A stretch of DNA of 64,000 bases from Alphaproteobacteria bacterium (GTDB lineage Bacteria; Pseudomonadota; Alphaproteobacteria; Acetobacterales; Acetobacteraceae). The stretch is taken from assembly GCA_016869715.1 (NCBI GenBank), contig VGDM01000008.1, forward strand, positions 1 to 64,000, in the 5' to 3' direction. Numbering within the stretch: the first letter of the stretch is position 1; each line of letters opens with the position of its first letter. Positions 44,968 through 54,936 of the stretch are shown here, in pieces. Both the position numbers and the translations under genes were made by a program. The notes below the pieces were generated by a model, which was not told where the DNA came from, made no database searches, and worked only from the letters and a program-made list of their open reading frames with translations.

Positions 44968-46155
44968 ATGAACCGCCGCCACGCCGGCCCGGCAGCCGAC
45001 CAAAGCCCCGTCTTGATCACCGATACCGGAAGTCTTGCCGCGCTTTGCGACCGGCTGAAGCATGAGCCCTTCGTGACCGTAGACACGGAATTCATGCGGG
45101 AACGCACCTATTGGCCAGAGCTTTGCCTGGTCCAATTGGCCGGCCAGCATGAGGTGGCAGAGGTTGATGCCCTGGCGCCGGGGCTTGATCTTGGCCCGCT
45201 CAGCGAATTGCTGGCCAATCCCCAGGTCGTGAAGGTGTTTCACGCCGCCCGGCAGGATGTGGAAATCTTTTTGCTGAAATTCGGCGCCGTGCCCTACCCG
45301 ATTTTTGATACGCAAATCGCCGCTATGGTGGCCGGCTTCGGCGATCGGGCACCCTTGACTTCCTCCTCCCGGTCGCTGGCGGGCGTGCAGATAGACAAGG
45401 CCCATCGCTTCAGTGATTGGTCGGCGCGGCCCTTATCCGAAAGCCAATTGGCCTATGCGGCGGCGGATGTGACGCATTTGCGGAAGATTTTCGTCTCCCT
45501 CACGTTGCGCCTTGAACGGGAAGGCCGGATTGATTGGGTGGGGCAGGAAATGTCGGCGCTGGCCGATCCCGCGACCTATTTGGCCGACCCGGACACGGCC
45601 TGGGAAAAGCTTCGCCCGCGCACCTCAAACCGGAGGTTTCTCGGCGTTTTGCGCGCCATTGCGGCGTGGCGGGAGCGCGAGGCCCAGCGCATCAATATCC
45701 CGCGCCAGCGGCTGGTGAAGGATGATACGCTGCTGGAGATCGCGGCCACCATGCCCGATAGCCCGGCGGAGCTCACCCGCGCGCGCGGCATTTCTGAAAG
45801 TTTCTCCAAGGGCAAAAGCGGTGAGGGGCTGCTCGCCGCCATTCGCCAGGCGCGCGCCCTCAGGGAAGAAGAATTGCCGCAATTGCAGAAGGAAAAGGCG
45901 GGTCCACCGCCCTCCCCCGCGCTGGTTGCCTTGCTCAAGGTGCTTTTGTCGGCGAAGTCCGAGGAACATGATGTCGCGCCGCGCTTGCTTGCTTCCAGCG
46001 ATGATTTGGAAAAGCTCGCGACCGGTCAGGATGATGTGCCGGCGCTCTCTGGCTGGCGGCGGGAAGTGTTCGGGGAGGCCGCGCTGGCGCTGCGTTCCGG
46101 CAAATTGGCGCTTGGGGTGGATGGCCGGCGGGTGAAGCTGATCCCGGCGGGTTAA
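44968..46155 (+). CDS. rnd: Ribonuclease D
   Basis: This DEDD-family 3'-5' exoribonuclease acts in tRNA 3'-end trimming. The 395-residue protein has the catalytic DED blocks: VTVDTEFMRERTYWP near residue 30, FHAARQDVEIF, FDTQIA, and LAYAAADVTHLRKIF, followed by HRDC helices (RAIAAWREREAQRINIPRQ). ATG 44968 was chosen with GGA seven bases before; ATG 44956 is nearly as good. A longer upstream frame overlaps aspS and has no family match. It is divergent from aspS. Confidence 0.92.
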   Translation: MNRRHAGPAADQSPVLITDTGSLAALCDRLKHEPFVTVDTEFMRERTYWPELCLVQLAGQHEVAEVDALAPGLDLGPLSELLANPQVVKVFHAARQDVEIFLLKFGAVPYPIFDTQIAAMVAGFGDRAPLTSSSRSLAGVQIDKAHRFSDWSARPLSESQLAYAAADVTHLRKIFVSLTLRLEREGRIDWVGQEMSALADPATYLADPDTAWEKLRPRTSNRRFLGVLRAIAAWREREAQRINIPRQRLVKDDTLLEIAATMPDSPAELTRARGISESFSKGKSGEGLLAAIRQARALREEELPQLQKEKAGPPPSPALVALLKVLLSAKSEEHDVAPRLLASSDDLEKLATGQDDVPALSGWRREVFGEAALALRSGKLALGVDGRRVKLIPAG

Positions 46156-46493
46156 CCCGGCGGATCCCAGGCGAATAGAATAATCGCAGCCGCCGCAAGC
46201 CCCTGCGCGCTGAAAACCATGGACAGCATAGGCCAGGCATTGCGCGGGCCGCGCATGGCGATCACCGCATTACCCACCAAGGAGACCATCACCGCCGCCA
46301 CCGGCTGGGACCAATGCAATTCGCGGAAGCCCCAGACAATCAGCGCAATCCAGGTAACGAAGGCCGCGCGCGACAGCCAAAGCCAAAAGGTGGACGCGGC
46401 TTCGGATTCCGGGCGCATTTCGGGCGCCGGGCTTTTGGAATGGATGAAAGCGCCGATCGAAAGCAGCGCCATGGCGGCGTAATAAAGCGTCAC
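46152..46493 (-). CDS. Small membrane protein, unknown function
   Basis: The 113-residue protein from GTG 46493 (GGAG upstream) has three or four hydrophobic helices (around residues 3-18, 32-50, 58-75 and 88-108), and short polar loops with RGPRNAWPM. It ends in a convergent four-base overlap with rnd. Its 5' end is about 90 bases from the divergent glycosyltransferase gene. I do not recognise the family. An open frame continues upstream to 46676 but reads as low-complexity Arg-rich sequence opposite the glycosyltransferase gene and is not included. Confidence 0.6.
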   Translation of the reverse strand: MTLYYAAMALLSIGAFIHSKSPAPEMRPESEAASTFWLWLSRAAFVTWIALIVWGFRELHWSQPVAAVMVSLVGNAVIAMRGPRNAWPMLSMVFSAQGLAAAAIILFAWDPPG

Positions 46494-46585
46494 ACTGCTC
46501 CATTGCCGCCCCGCCGCGCTGCCCGCAAGGGGGTTTTTTGCGCGCGATTGTCGCCCTCTGCCCCATTCCGCGCTAACCCTGCGCC

Positions 46586-47719
46586 ATGCCCGCCGCACCC
46601 CCCGCCCTTTTGCAGGTACTGCCCGCGCTCCGCTCCGGCGGCGTGGAACGCGGCACGCTGGAGATTGCCGAGGCACAAATCGCCGCCGGCTTCCGCGCCA
46701 TTGTGGCCTCAGCGGGCGGGGAAATGGTGCCGGCGCTGGAAGCTTTGGGCGCCGAGCACGTCACCTTGCCGCTGACGGCGAAATCGCCCTTCGCCATCTG
46801 GCGCAATGCGGCGGCACTCGCGGCGGTGGCACGGGCGGAAGGCGTTGCGCTGATCCATGCGCGCTCCCGCGCGCCGGCCTGGTCGGCACTGATCGCGGCG
46901 AGGCGCTTGAGCCTGCCCTTCGTCACCACCTATCATGGCGCCTATAATGAGGGCTTTCCGGGTAAGCGATTTTACAACTCCGTGATGGCGCGCGGGGATC
47001 GCGTGATTGCCATCAGCCATTTCATCGCCGATCTGATCCGCACCCGGCATGGCGTGGCGGCGGCGAAGCTGCGGGTCATTCCGCGCGGCGTGGACCCAAG
47101 GCGCTTTGACCCCGCGCTGGTCGGTGCCGAAAGGCTGGAAGGGCTCCGCACGTCCTGGGGCCTGCCGGAAGGTTGCCCGATCATCATGCTGCCGGCGCGC
47201 GTCACGCGCTGGAAGGGGCAGATGGTGCTGGTGGAAGCCATGGCGCGGCTGCCCGGAGAGTCGCTCGCTTTGCTCGTGGGGGACTCGGAAGATCGCCCGG
47301 CCTTTAAGGCAGAATTGCTGGCGCGCATTGCAAGCCATGTTTTGCAGGGTCGTGTGCGGCTGGTCGGCCACGCCAATGACATGCCGGCGGCGCTGATGTT
47401 GGCCGATGTGGTTATCCATGCCTCGACCGATGCGGAAGCCTTTGGCCGCACGGTGGTCGAAGCCCAAGCCATGGCGCGGGCCGTGATTGCAAGCGATCTT
47501 GGCGCCCCGCGCGAAACCGTGGCCGAGGGCATCACCGGCTGGCGCATCCCGCCCGGCGATGCGGCAGCGCTGGCGGACGCCATCGGCAAGGCGCTGGCCC
47601 TGGCTTCCGCCGAACGCGCCGCCCTTGGCGCCCGGGCGCGCGCCGCAGTGCTGTCTGGTTACACAACCGAAGCCATGCAGGCCGCGACCATGGCCGTCTA
47701 TCGGGAATTGATCGGATGA
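46586..47719 (+). CDS. Family-4 glycosyltransferase
   Basis: The 377-residue GT-B enzyme has an N-terminal acceptor domain (LRSGGVERGTLEIAEA) and the C-terminal GT4 donor domain. The donor domain includes VIPRGVDPRRFDP, the LPARVTRWKGQ segment with the Arg-x4-Lys phosphate-binding pair, and the EX7E-type motif in DAEAFGRTVVEAQAMA. Together with the next gene, a heptosyltransferase-family enzyme, it looks like a lipopolysaccharide core or surface glycan pair. The sugar and acceptor are not known. Confidence 0.9.
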   Translation: MPAAPPALLQVLPALRSGGVERGTLEIAEAQIAAGFRAIVASAGGEMVPALEALGAEHVTLPLTAKSPFAIWRNAAALAAVARAEGVALIHARSRAPAWSALIAARRLSLPFVTTYHGAYNEGFPGKRFYNSVMARGDRVIAISHFIADLIRTRHGVAAAKLRVIPRGVDPRRFDPALVGAERLEGLRTSWGLPEGCPIIMLPARVTRWKGQMVLVEAMARLPGESLALLVGDSEDRPAFKAELLARIASHVLQGRVRLVGHANDMPAALMLADVVIHASTDAEAFGRTVVEAQAMARAVIASDLGAPRETVAEGITGWRIPPGDAAALADAIGKALALASAERAALGARARAAVLSGYTTEAMQAATMAVYRELIG

Positions 47720-48642
47720 CGCCGCGCATTCTGGTGATCAAGCTGGGTGCGCTTGGCGATTTTGCCCAGGCTTTCGGGCCTTTCGCGGCCATCAGGGCGC
47801 ATCATCCGGGCGCCGAGATCACGCTGCTGACCACGCCGCCCTTTGCGCCGCTGGCGCGCCAAGCGCCCTGGTTTGACCAGGTTTGGGAAAATGGCCGACC
47901 GAGGGGCCTTACGGTGCTCTGGGCGCTGGGGCGGAGGCTGCGCGCGGCAGGTTTTAAGCGGGTTTATGATTTGCAGACCTCTGATCGGTCATCGCGCTAT
48001 CATTGGCTGGTCGGTGGCGGCTGCGAATGGTCTGGCATTGCTGCGGGCGCGTCCCACCCGCATGCCAATCCGCGCCGCGATTTCATGCACACAGTGGAAC
48101 GCCAGCGGGAGCAATTGGAGATGGCCGGCATCAGCCATTTCCCGGCGCCTGCGCTGGATTGGCTCGATGAGGATATCGCGCGCTTTGCCCTTCCGGAGCG
48201 CTTTGCGCTGCTCATCCCAGGCGCCTCCACCGGCAGACCGACCAAGCGTTGGCCGGTAGCGCAATTCGCGGCCCTGGCGGCGGCGCTGGATGTCCCCGCT
48301 GCGATCCTGGGCGGCCCGGCTGAGGCGGCCTTGGGGGCCGCCATCACAAAAGCCACCCCCGGCGCGCGTGACCTGACGGGCAAGACAAGCTTTGCCGATA
48401 TCGCCGCACTCGCGCGCCATGCGGCCTTTTGCATCGGCAATGATACCGGCCCGACACATCTTGCCGCCGTGTCCGGCTGCCCGACGCTGGCGCTATTCGG
48501 TGACGATAGCGACCCTGCGCTTTGCGCCCCGCGAGGCCCCTGCGTGGCGGTGCTGCGCCACCAGCCGCTTGCCGCCTTGATCCCCGCTGCCGTAGAGGCC
48601 GCGCTTAAGGAATTGTTCACGCAACCCGCCACAACGGCTTGA
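47716..48642 (+). CDS. Glycosyltransferase family 9 (ADP-heptose:LPS heptosyltransferase-like)
   Basis: The 308-residue GT-B protein starts ILVIKLGALGDFAQAFGPF. It has the GT9 hallmarks LIPGASTGRPTKRWPVAQFAALA and FCIGNDTGPTHLAAVSGCPTLALFG. Family members transfer heptose to the LPS inner core. It overlaps the upstream glycosyltransferase by four bases, so the two probably act on the same glycan. The downstream thrS starts 57 bases after its stop. Confidence 0.9.
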   Translation: MTPRILVIKLGALGDFAQAFGPFAAIRAHHPGAEITLLTTPPFAPLARQAPWFDQVWENGRPRGLTVLWALGRRLRAAGFKRVYDLQTSDRSSRYHWLVGGGCEWSGIAAGASHPHANPRRDFMHTVERQREQLEMAGISHFPAPALDWLDEDIARFALPERFALLIPGASTGRPTKRWPVAQFAALAAALDVPAAILGGPAEAALGAAITKATPGARDLTGKTSFADIAALARHAAFCIGNDTGPTHLAAVSGCPTLALFGDDSDPALCAPRGPCVAVLRHQPLAALIPAAVEAALKELFTQPATTA

Positions 48643-48699
48643 CCCGGAACGGGCCTCTGCCCATGGTCCGGCCTCTCTGCAACCCATAGGACGCCCTTC

Positions 48700-50634
48700 A
48701 TGCCCGCGATTACCCTGCCCGATGGTTCCATCCGCCAATTTGACGGCGCGGTGACGGGCGCCACTATCGCGGCGGCGATTGGGCCGGGCCTCGCAAAGGC
48801 AGCGCTCGCCATGGAAGTGGATGGCAAGCTGCAGGATCTTTCCGCGACCATCATGCAGGATGCGAAGCTGCGTTTCATCATGCGCTGCGATCCCGAAGCG
48901 CTTGAGATGATCCGCCATGATTGCGCCCATGTGCTGGCGGAAGCCGTGCAGGCGCTCTACCCCGGCACGCAGGTCACCATCGGCCCTTCGATTGAAAACG
49001 GCTTCTATTACGATTTCGCGCGCAATGAGCCCTTCACGCCAGATGATTTCGCCAAGATTGAGGCGAAGATGCATCAAATCATTGCGCGCAATCATGCTTT
49101 TGTGCGCGAAGAATGGGACCGCGAGGAAGCCATTGGCTTCTTCACTGCCAAGGGCGAAGGCTACAAGGCGGAACTGATTCAGGATTTGCCGAAATCCGAG
49201 ATCATCAGCATCTACAAGCAAGGCGCCTGGACCGATCTTTGCCGCGGCCCACATATGCGCGGCACGGGTGATATCGGCACGGCCTTCAAGCTCATGAAGG
49301 TAGCCGGCGCCTATTGGCGCGGTGACCATCGCAACGCCATGTTGAGCCGGATTTACGGCACCGCTTGGCGCGACCAGAAGGAACTCGACGCCTATTTGTC
49401 GCAGTTGGAGGAAGCGGAAAAGCGCGACCACCGCAAGATCGCCAAGGAAATGGGCCTGTTCCATTTGCAGGATGAGGCAGTCGGTTCGGTCTTCTGGCAC
49501 CCCAAGGGCTGGCGGCTTTACCGCACCGTGGAAGCCTATATGCGCCGGCAGCTCGATATCGCTGATTATCAGGAAGTGAAGACACCGCAGCTCGTAGATC
49601 GGAAGCTTTGGGAAGCATCCGGCCATTGGGAAAAATTCCGCGAAAATATGTTCGTGGCGCGCGTGGAGGATGAGGCTGAAAAGGATCGCGTGCTAGCGCT
49701 GAAGCCGATGAATTGCCCCTGTCACGTGCAGATTTTCAATCAGGGCTTGCGGTCCTATCGCGAATTGCCGCTGCGCATGGCCGAATTCGGGTCCTGCCAT
49801 CGCTATGAACCCTCGGGCGCCTTGCATGGCATCATGCGTGTCCGCGCTTTCACCCAGGATGATGCGCATATTTTCTGCGCCGAAGACCAGATCGCTGATG
49901 AGACGGTGCGTTTTGTGGCGCTGCTGTCTTCCATCTATCGCGATTTCGGCTTCACTGAATTCCGCGTAAAATTCTCTGACCGCCCAGCACGGCGCGCGGG
50001 AACGGATGCGGTCTGGGACCAGTCGGAAGGCGCGCTGAAAGACGCCTGCCGCATCGCCGGTGTTGAATATGAATTGAACCCCGGTGAAGGCGCCTTTTAT
50101 GGTCCGAAGCTGGAATTCGTGCTGCGCGATGCGATTGGCCGCGACTGGCAATGCGGCACGCTGCAGGTGGATTTCGTGCTGCCCGAGCGGTTGGATGCGG
50201 AATATGTCGCCGAAGATGGCGCCCGCCGCCGCCCGGTCATGCTGCACCGGGCTATTCTGGGGTCCTTCGAGCGCTTCCTTGGCATATTGATCGAAGAACA
50301 TGCGGGGCGCTTCCCGCTGTGGCTCGCGCCTGTACAGGTGGTGGTGGCGACGATTGTGGATGAAGCCGCACCCTTCGCCCGCCAGGCCTCTGCCGCCTTA
50401 CAAAAGGCCGGGGTTGCGGCCTCGCTCGACCTTCGGAATGAGAAGATCAACCGCAAGGTGGTGGATCATATTGACCAGCGCGTGCCCGTGCTGGCCGTGA
50501 TTGGCCGGCGCGAGGCTGAGGAAGGCACCATGGTGCTCCGTCGCCTGCCGGGGCGGGATCAGGAAACGCTGAAGCTCGCCGATGCCGTGGCGCTGTTGGC
50601 GGCCGAGGCAACGCCGCCCGATCTGCGCGCCTGA
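48700..50634 (+). CDS. thrS: Threonyl-tRNA synthetase
   Basis: The 644-residue class II enzyme is complete: N-terminal TGS domain (residues 1-60), the editing domain ([20 protein letters not shown] with the HxxxH-like element, and [10 protein letters not shown] with Cys), the catalytic core ([20 protein letters not shown], zinc Cys, and [27 protein letters not shown]), and the C-terminal anticodon domain ([14 protein letters not shown]). It lies 117 bases ahead of infC, the usual thrS-infC order. Confidence 0.98.
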   Translation: MPAITLPDGSIRQFDGAVTGATIAAAIGPGLAKAALAMEVDGKLQDLSATIMQDAKLRFIMRCDPEALEMIRHDCAHVLAEAVQALYPGTQVTIGPSIENGFYYDFARNEPFTPDDFAKIEAKMHQIIARNHAFVREEWDREEAIGFFTAKGEGYKAELIQDLPKSEIISIYKQGAWTDLCRGPHMRGTGDIGTAFKLMKVAGAYWRGDHRNAMLSRIYGTAWRDQKELDAYLSQLEEAEKRDHRKIAKEMGLFHLQDEAVGSVFWHPKGWRLYRTVEAYMRRQLDIADYQEVKTPQLVDRKLWEASGHWEKFRENMFVARVEDEAEKDRVLALKPMNCPCHVQIFNQGLRSYRELPLRMAEFGSCHRYEPSGALHGIMRVRAFTQDDAHIFCAEDQIADETVRFVALLSSIYRDFGFTEFRVKFSDRPARRAGTDAVWDQSEGALKDACRIAGVEYELNPGEGAFYGPKLEFVLRDAIGRDWQCGTLQVDFVLPERLDAEYVAEDGARRRPVMLHRAILGSFERFLGILIEEHAGRFPLWLAPVQVVVATIVDEAAPFARQASAALQKAGVAASLDLRNEKINRKVVDHIDQRVPVLAVIGRREAEEGTMVLRRLPGRDQETLKLADAVALLAAEATPPDLRA

Positions 50635-50751
50635 CGCCACAGTGACGGGAAAATAGGGTGCCTCAGGGCCGCTTCCTGCAACCGAAACTTGCAGCACGCG
50701 GGCCCAAAGCCCATAAAAGCGCCGTTTTGATAACATCGACAGGAGAGTACC

Positions 50752-51297
50752 ATAGCTCGACCCCCTATGCCCGCCGCCCAGCAGGCCCCAGCGCGTGAAG
50801 GCCCGCGTATCAATGATGAAATCCGCGTACCTCAGGTTCGCCTGATTGATGACGCCGGAGAAATGATCGGCGTCATGTCCGCCCGTGAAGCACTGATCCG
50901 CGCTTATGATGTGGGCCTAGACCTCGTTGAAATCTCACCCAATGCGGTACCGCCTGTCTGCAAGATCCTGGATTACGGGAAATACAAGTACGAACAGCAG
51001 AAAAGGGCGAATGAGGCGCGCAAGAAGCAGAAGGTCGTCGAAATCAAGGAAATTAAGGTTCGCCCGAATATTGATGACCATGATTACGATGTGAAGATGA
51101 AGCAGATGAAGAACTTCATCGGCGAAGGCGACAAGGTGAAGGTGACACTTCGTTTCCGTGGCCGCGAAATGGCACATCAGGAATTGGGCGTAAAGGTGCT
51201 GGAACGCATCCGCAATGACCTGACGGAATTGGTGCGGGTTGAACAAATGCCCAAGCTGGAAAACCGCCAGATGGTCATGGTGGTGGCGCCGAAATAG
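50752..51297 (+). CDS. infC: Translation initiation factor IF-3 with AUA start codon
   Basis: The 181-residue IF-3 prevents early subunit joining and checks the start codon. Both domains are present: [50 protein letters not shown], and [17 protein letters not shown]. The frame is open upstream of ATG 50767 to an ATA at 50752 with AGGAG at 50741-50745, six bases before it; that ATA gives the N-terminus [12 protein letters not shown], as in many alphaproteobacterial IF-3. Use of a rare start is known to allow autoregulation by IF-3. A small hairpin with arms CTGCAA/TTGCAG lies in the leader. rpmI and rplT do not follow. Confidence 0.93.
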   Translation: MARPPMPAAQQAPAREGPRINDEIRVPQVRLIDDAGEMIGVMSAREALIRAYDVGLDLVEISPNAVPPVCKILDYGKYKYEQQKRANEARKKQKVVEIKEIKVRPNIDDHDYDVKMKQMKNFIGEGDKVKVTLRFRGREMAHQELGVKVLERIRNDLTELVRVEQMPKLENRQMVMVVAPK

Positions 51298-51357
51298 GCG
51301 CTGCCCTTCCCTGCGTGATCCGGGCGACGGGTCACGCTGCTTGCCCTTGGCTTTCCC

Positions 51358-52698
51358 TTGCCGTGCCGTGCCGCACCGCCCATAAAGCTTGCTCATTCGC
51401 CGCAGCCGAAGCAAGCCACGCCTGAAAGCGCCCTCGCCAGCCTGGAAATTGCCGCCCTCCGCGACCCCGCGAGCGCAGTGGGGGTATTGCTTGGCACCGT
51501 GTGGCGCCTTGCCGCCGGCACCAGCCTTGAGGAACTGGCCGCGCCTGCCATCCGCGCCTTGAAGACCCGCCCAACACTGCGGTTGGCGGCCGAGATTATG
51601 CATTCCAACCATGTGCAGTATCGCTATTTCGGCCAATATCTGCGCCAGCTTCGCCAGCGCTTCCACCTGATCTTGGTGACCGAGGGCACCCCCGCCGACG
51701 CCCATGTTCAAGCACTATTTGACGAACACCACATCTTCAAGCGTGAGAGCAGCACAGGGTATTTCAACAAGCTCGCGGAGCAGATAAAATCCTTCGCCCC
51801 CGAAATGATTTTCTACCTCAGCGTCGGCATGCGCCATTGGGGGCCGGTCATGGCCAATTTCCGTCTGGCGCCCATTCAATTTGTGGGGCTTGGTCATTGC
51901 GCTTCCACCTTCGTGGAAACCACCGATTATTTCTTCACCGAGGAAGGCTTCGTCGGCGACCCGGATCTGCTATCCGAGCAATTGGTTCTGCTGCCCGATG
52001 ACAGCCTGGTTTTTGAAAGATCACCGCATTACGCGCCGCTTCCGGCCAGCATTCGTGAAACCGCAAACCCTTTGCGCGTGGCGCTGGCTTCCAATCTATT
52101 GAAGCTCAATCCGCATTTCATTGGGGTCTTGCGCAAGATCAGGGACAGGGCGCGCCGGCCCGTGGAATTCCATGTCTTTCCGAATGTTGGCGGCCTTGAA
52201 TTCCAGGCAACGCAACGGCTGTTCGATCATCATTTGCCGGGCAGCAAAGTTTATCCGATAAAGCGCTACAATGATTATTTGGCCGATCTCAATGCCTGCG
52301 ACATCAATCTGAGCCCCTTTCCCTTTGGCGGTCTCAATGGCGTAGTTGATTCGTTTCGTCAGGGCATTGCGCTGACCACCCTGGAAGGGCCTGATTTGCC
52401 GGCGCGCCTTGATTCCATGATGCTGCGCCGGATTGGCATGCCGGAATGGTTGATCGCGCGGGATGAGGGAGCTTAAATCGCGGCGGCGCTGCGCCTGATT
52501 GACGATGACCGCGAAAGGGTCGCGCTCAGCCGACGGATTCTGGCCTTGGGTGTGGAAGGCGTGATTTCGGGCGATGCTTCGACGCCGCTCAGGCGCGATG
52601 TGGTGGATGCGGTCTGGTGGATTTACCGAAATCATGAGGCGATCAAGGCGTCCTGCCGCAAGGTGTTTCGCGCAACGGATCGGCAGGTTTTTCCCTGA
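51358..52698 (+). pseudogene. HMW1C-like (GT41-type) glycosyltransferase, interrupted by an in-frame TAA
   Basis: An open frame of 372 codons (51358-52476) stops at TAA, and the same frame continues with family sequence (IAAALRLIDDDRERVALSRRIL) to a natural stop at 52696-52698. The break sits where relatives carry a Tyr, so TAC/TAT to TAA is the likely change. The protein shows the GT-B donor half typical of HMW1C-like N- and O-linked glycosyltransferases: LGHCASTFVETTDYFF, HVFPNVGGLEFQ, CDINLSPFPFGGLNGVVDSFRQGI. The first start is TTG 51358, and the N-terminal half is shorter than in HMW1C, so it may also be truncated. Readthrough or sequencing error are alternatives. Confidence 0.72.
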
Positions 52699-52740
52699 CC
52701 GTTCAGCCGGGTGCTTTCCCGCCGGTCGCGCAGACATTAC

Positions 52741-54186
52741 ATGAGCGAAATGCCGATTCCCGCCCTTGTCTGGTTCCGCCAGGATTTGCGCCTTGCCGAT
52801 AACCCCGCGCTGCATGCCGTGGCCGAACGGCCTATCCTGCCGGTTTTCATCCTGGACCCGGAGGCTGCCGGCGCCTGGGGCGAAGGTGGCGCTTCCCGCT
52901 GGTGGCTGCATCACAGCTTGCTTTCCCTATCGCGCGACCTGAAGGCGCTCGGCGTGCCGCTTCTGGTGCTGCGCGGCGCGGCGCTGGACCTGCTGCCCAA
53001 GCTGGCGGCTGAGATCGGCGCCGATGAAATCCATGCCGGACGCCTGACAGAGCCTTGGGCGCGGACGCGTGACGCCAAGCTGGCCGAGGCCCTGCAGGGG
53101 GCCGGGCGGAAGCTGGTGCTGCATCGTTCTGCCCTGCTGCACGAACCACACCTGGTGCGCACCGGGGCTGGCAAGCCCTATGCGGTCTACACCCCTTTCT
53201 CCCGCACGCTGTTCGGTTTTGGCGATCCAGCCGCGCCCATTCCGGCGCCGAAGCGCTTGCGAGCGGCGACGGGTGCGCCGGCGGGGGTGGATATTCCGGC
53301 CCTTACCCTGCTGCCGCGCCCGCCCGAGCCTGATTGGGCGGCGGGCTTCGGCGCCGTCTGGCAACCGGGGGAGGCAGCGGCAGCGCAGCGCTTGGCGGAT
53401 TTCCTCGCCTCCGGCGTCAATGCCTATGCGGATCGGCGAAATGAGCCGGCGGCCAAGGGGGGGACCTCTGGCCTCTCGCCCCATTTGCATTTTGGCGAAA
53501 TCTCCCCCCGTCAGGTCTGGGTCGCGGCACGGGCGGCGGTGCCCAAGGGCGGCGCGGGGTTGGAGACCTTCCTCAAGGAAGTGCTTTGGCGGGAGTTTTC
53601 GCATCATTTGCTCTGGCATCGCCCGGAAATGCCAGAGGCACCCTTGCAGGCGGAATTCGCGGCCTTCCCCTGGGCGCCGGATGCCGCGCTGCTGAGGGCC
53701 TGGCAGCGTGGGCAGACAGGCTACCCCATTGTGGATGCCGGCATGCGGCAGCTTTGGCAGATCGGCTGGATGCATAACCGGGTGCGCATGATCACGGCTT
53801 CGTTTCTCGTGAAACATTTGCTGCAACGCTGGCAGGAAGGTGAGACCTGGTTCTGGGATACACTGGTGGATGCGGACCTCGCGGCCAATAGCGCTTCCTG
53901 GCAATGGGTTGCGGGCTGCGGGGCGGATGCCGCGCCCTATTTCCGCATCTTCAACCCGGTGCTTCAGGGCGAAAAATTCGACCCCGAGGGTGAGTATATC
54001 CGCGCCTGGTGCCCGGAACTGGCCAAGCTGCCCGCGCGCTTTATCCATAAGCCCTTTGAGGCGCCGGAGATAATCCTGCGTGGCGCCAGCGTCACGCTTG
54101 GTCAGCATTACCCGAAGCCGGTGATTGACCTTGCCACCGGTCGGGCGCGCGCGTTGGCGGCCTTTGCGGGGTTGCGCAAGGCATGA
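52741..54186 (+). CDS. phrB: Deoxyribodipyrimidine photolyase (CPD class I)
   Basis: This light-driven enzyme repairs cyclobutane pyrimidine dimers. The 481-residue protein has an N-terminal antenna domain (VWFRQDLRLADNPAL) and the FAD-binding helical domain with LSPHLHFGEISPRQVW, WREFSHHLLWHRPEM, GYPIVDAGMRQLWQIGWMHNRVRM, and the WQWVAGCGADAAPYFRIFNP block. ATG 52741 is preferred over one ten codons upstream. It overlaps a phosphoesterase gene by four bases. A (6-4) photolyase gene lies about 1.6 kb downstream on the opposite strand. Confidence 0.96.
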   Translation: MSEMPIPALVWFRQDLRLADNPALHAVAERPILPVFILDPEAAGAWGEGGASRWWLHHSLLSLSRDLKALGVPLLVLRGAALDLLPKLAAEIGADEIHAGRLTEPWARTRDAKLAEALQGAGRKLVLHRSALLHEPHLVRTGAGKPYAVYTPFSRTLFGFGDPAAPIPAPKRLRAATGAPAGVDIPALTLLPRPPEPDWAAGFGAVWQPGEAAAAQRLADFLASGVNAYADRRNEPAAKGGTSGLSPHLHFGEISPRQVWVAARAAVPKGGAGLETFLKEVLWREFSHHLLWHRPEMPEAPLQAEFAAFPWAPDAALLRAWQRGQTGYPIVDAGMRQLWQIGWMHNRVRMITASFLVKHLLQRWQEGETWFWDTLVDADLAANSASWQWVAGCGADAAPYFRIFNPVLQGEKFDPEGEYIRAWCPELAKLPARFIHKPFEAPEIILRGASVTLGQHYPKPVIDLATGRARALAAFAGLRKA

Positions 54187-54935
54187 TGACACCCGCGGCC
54201 TTGCGCCGCGCGGGCTTTTGCGGGCTACGCGTGGTGGGCGACGTGCATGGCGAGGCCGGGGCGTTTGAGGCCGCCATTGCGGGGGCCGAATCGCTTGGCC
54301 TTTTCATCATTCAGCTTGGCGATCTAGTGGATTACGGGCCGGATAGCCCCGGCGTCTTGCGCCGCGCCTTTGCCATGCTGGATGCCAAGCGCGGCATTTT
54401 CCTGCTCGGCAATCACGAACATAAACTCAGGCGCGCGCTGATCGGCCAAGCCAGCGCGAAGCTGTTTGTGGCACCCGAAGGGCTTGGCAAAACGCTTGAA
54501 CAATTGAACGCTGCCCCGGATCGCGATGCCTTGGCCGCGCGTGCAGTGGCCGAGATTGCCCGCGCGCCGGCATGGCTGCGGCTTGGCCAGGCCATGTTTA
54601 TCCATGCTGCCTATCATGACGCGATGCTGTATCGCGCACCGCCCGAAGATGCTGGGGTGCGCCGCCCTGATGGCCCGCTCTCGCGCGCCCTTTATGGGGA
54701 GGTGACAGGCCAGCGCGGGCCGGATAGCTACCCCATGCGCGCCACGCGCTGGGTTGGGCGGATACCGGATGGCATCACGGCCTATGTCGGTCATGACAAT
54801 CGCTCCACCAATGGGCGCCCGCATGAGATGCGCGGCGCGTTGGGTGGACGAGCGTTTTTCCTTGATACCGGCGCAGGCAAGGGCGGCGCGCTCGCTTGGA
54901 TTGATCTGCCGCTTGAGGCTTTGGAGCCGGGTTAA
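54183..54935 (+). CDS. Calcineurin-like metallophosphoesterase
   Basis: The 250-residue protein has the dimetal phosphoesterase blocks in order: VVGDVHGEAG, LGDLVDYGPDSPG, LLGNHEHKLRR, FIHAAYHDAML, and the distal YVGHDNRSTNG. The pattern is that of serine/threonine-protein-phosphatase or ApaH-like bacterial enzymes, whose substrates vary (phosphoproteins, dinucleoside polyphosphates, nucleotides). Translation is coupled to phrB through ATGA overlap. Its stop is two bases from that of the convergent creatininase-family gene. Confidence 0.88.
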   Translation: MMTPAALRRAGFCGLRVVGDVHGEAGAFEAAIAGAESLGLFIIQLGDLVDYGPDSPGVLRRAFAMLDAKRGIFLLGNHEHKLRRALIGQASAKLFVAPEGLGKTLEQLNAAPDRDALAARAVAEIARAPAWLRLGQAMFIHAAYHDAMLYRAPPEDAGVRRPDGPLSRALYGEVTGQRGPDSYPMRATRWVGRIPDGITAYVGHDNRSTNGRPHEMRGALGGRAFFLDTGAGKGGALAWIDLPLEALEPG

Positions 54936-54936
54936 A

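Noticed and set aside
450-52476. Stop-codon reassignment (Tyr or Leu at TAG/TAA)
   Set aside because: Three genes have in-frame stops where sense codons are expected, but other genes in the window end normally with TAA, TAG or TGA at family-typical lengths. Plain decay or errors fit better.
52927-54192. A 421-codon open frame on the minus strand
   Set aside because: It lies opposite the photolyase gene; its Arg- and His-rich sequence fits a shadow frame.
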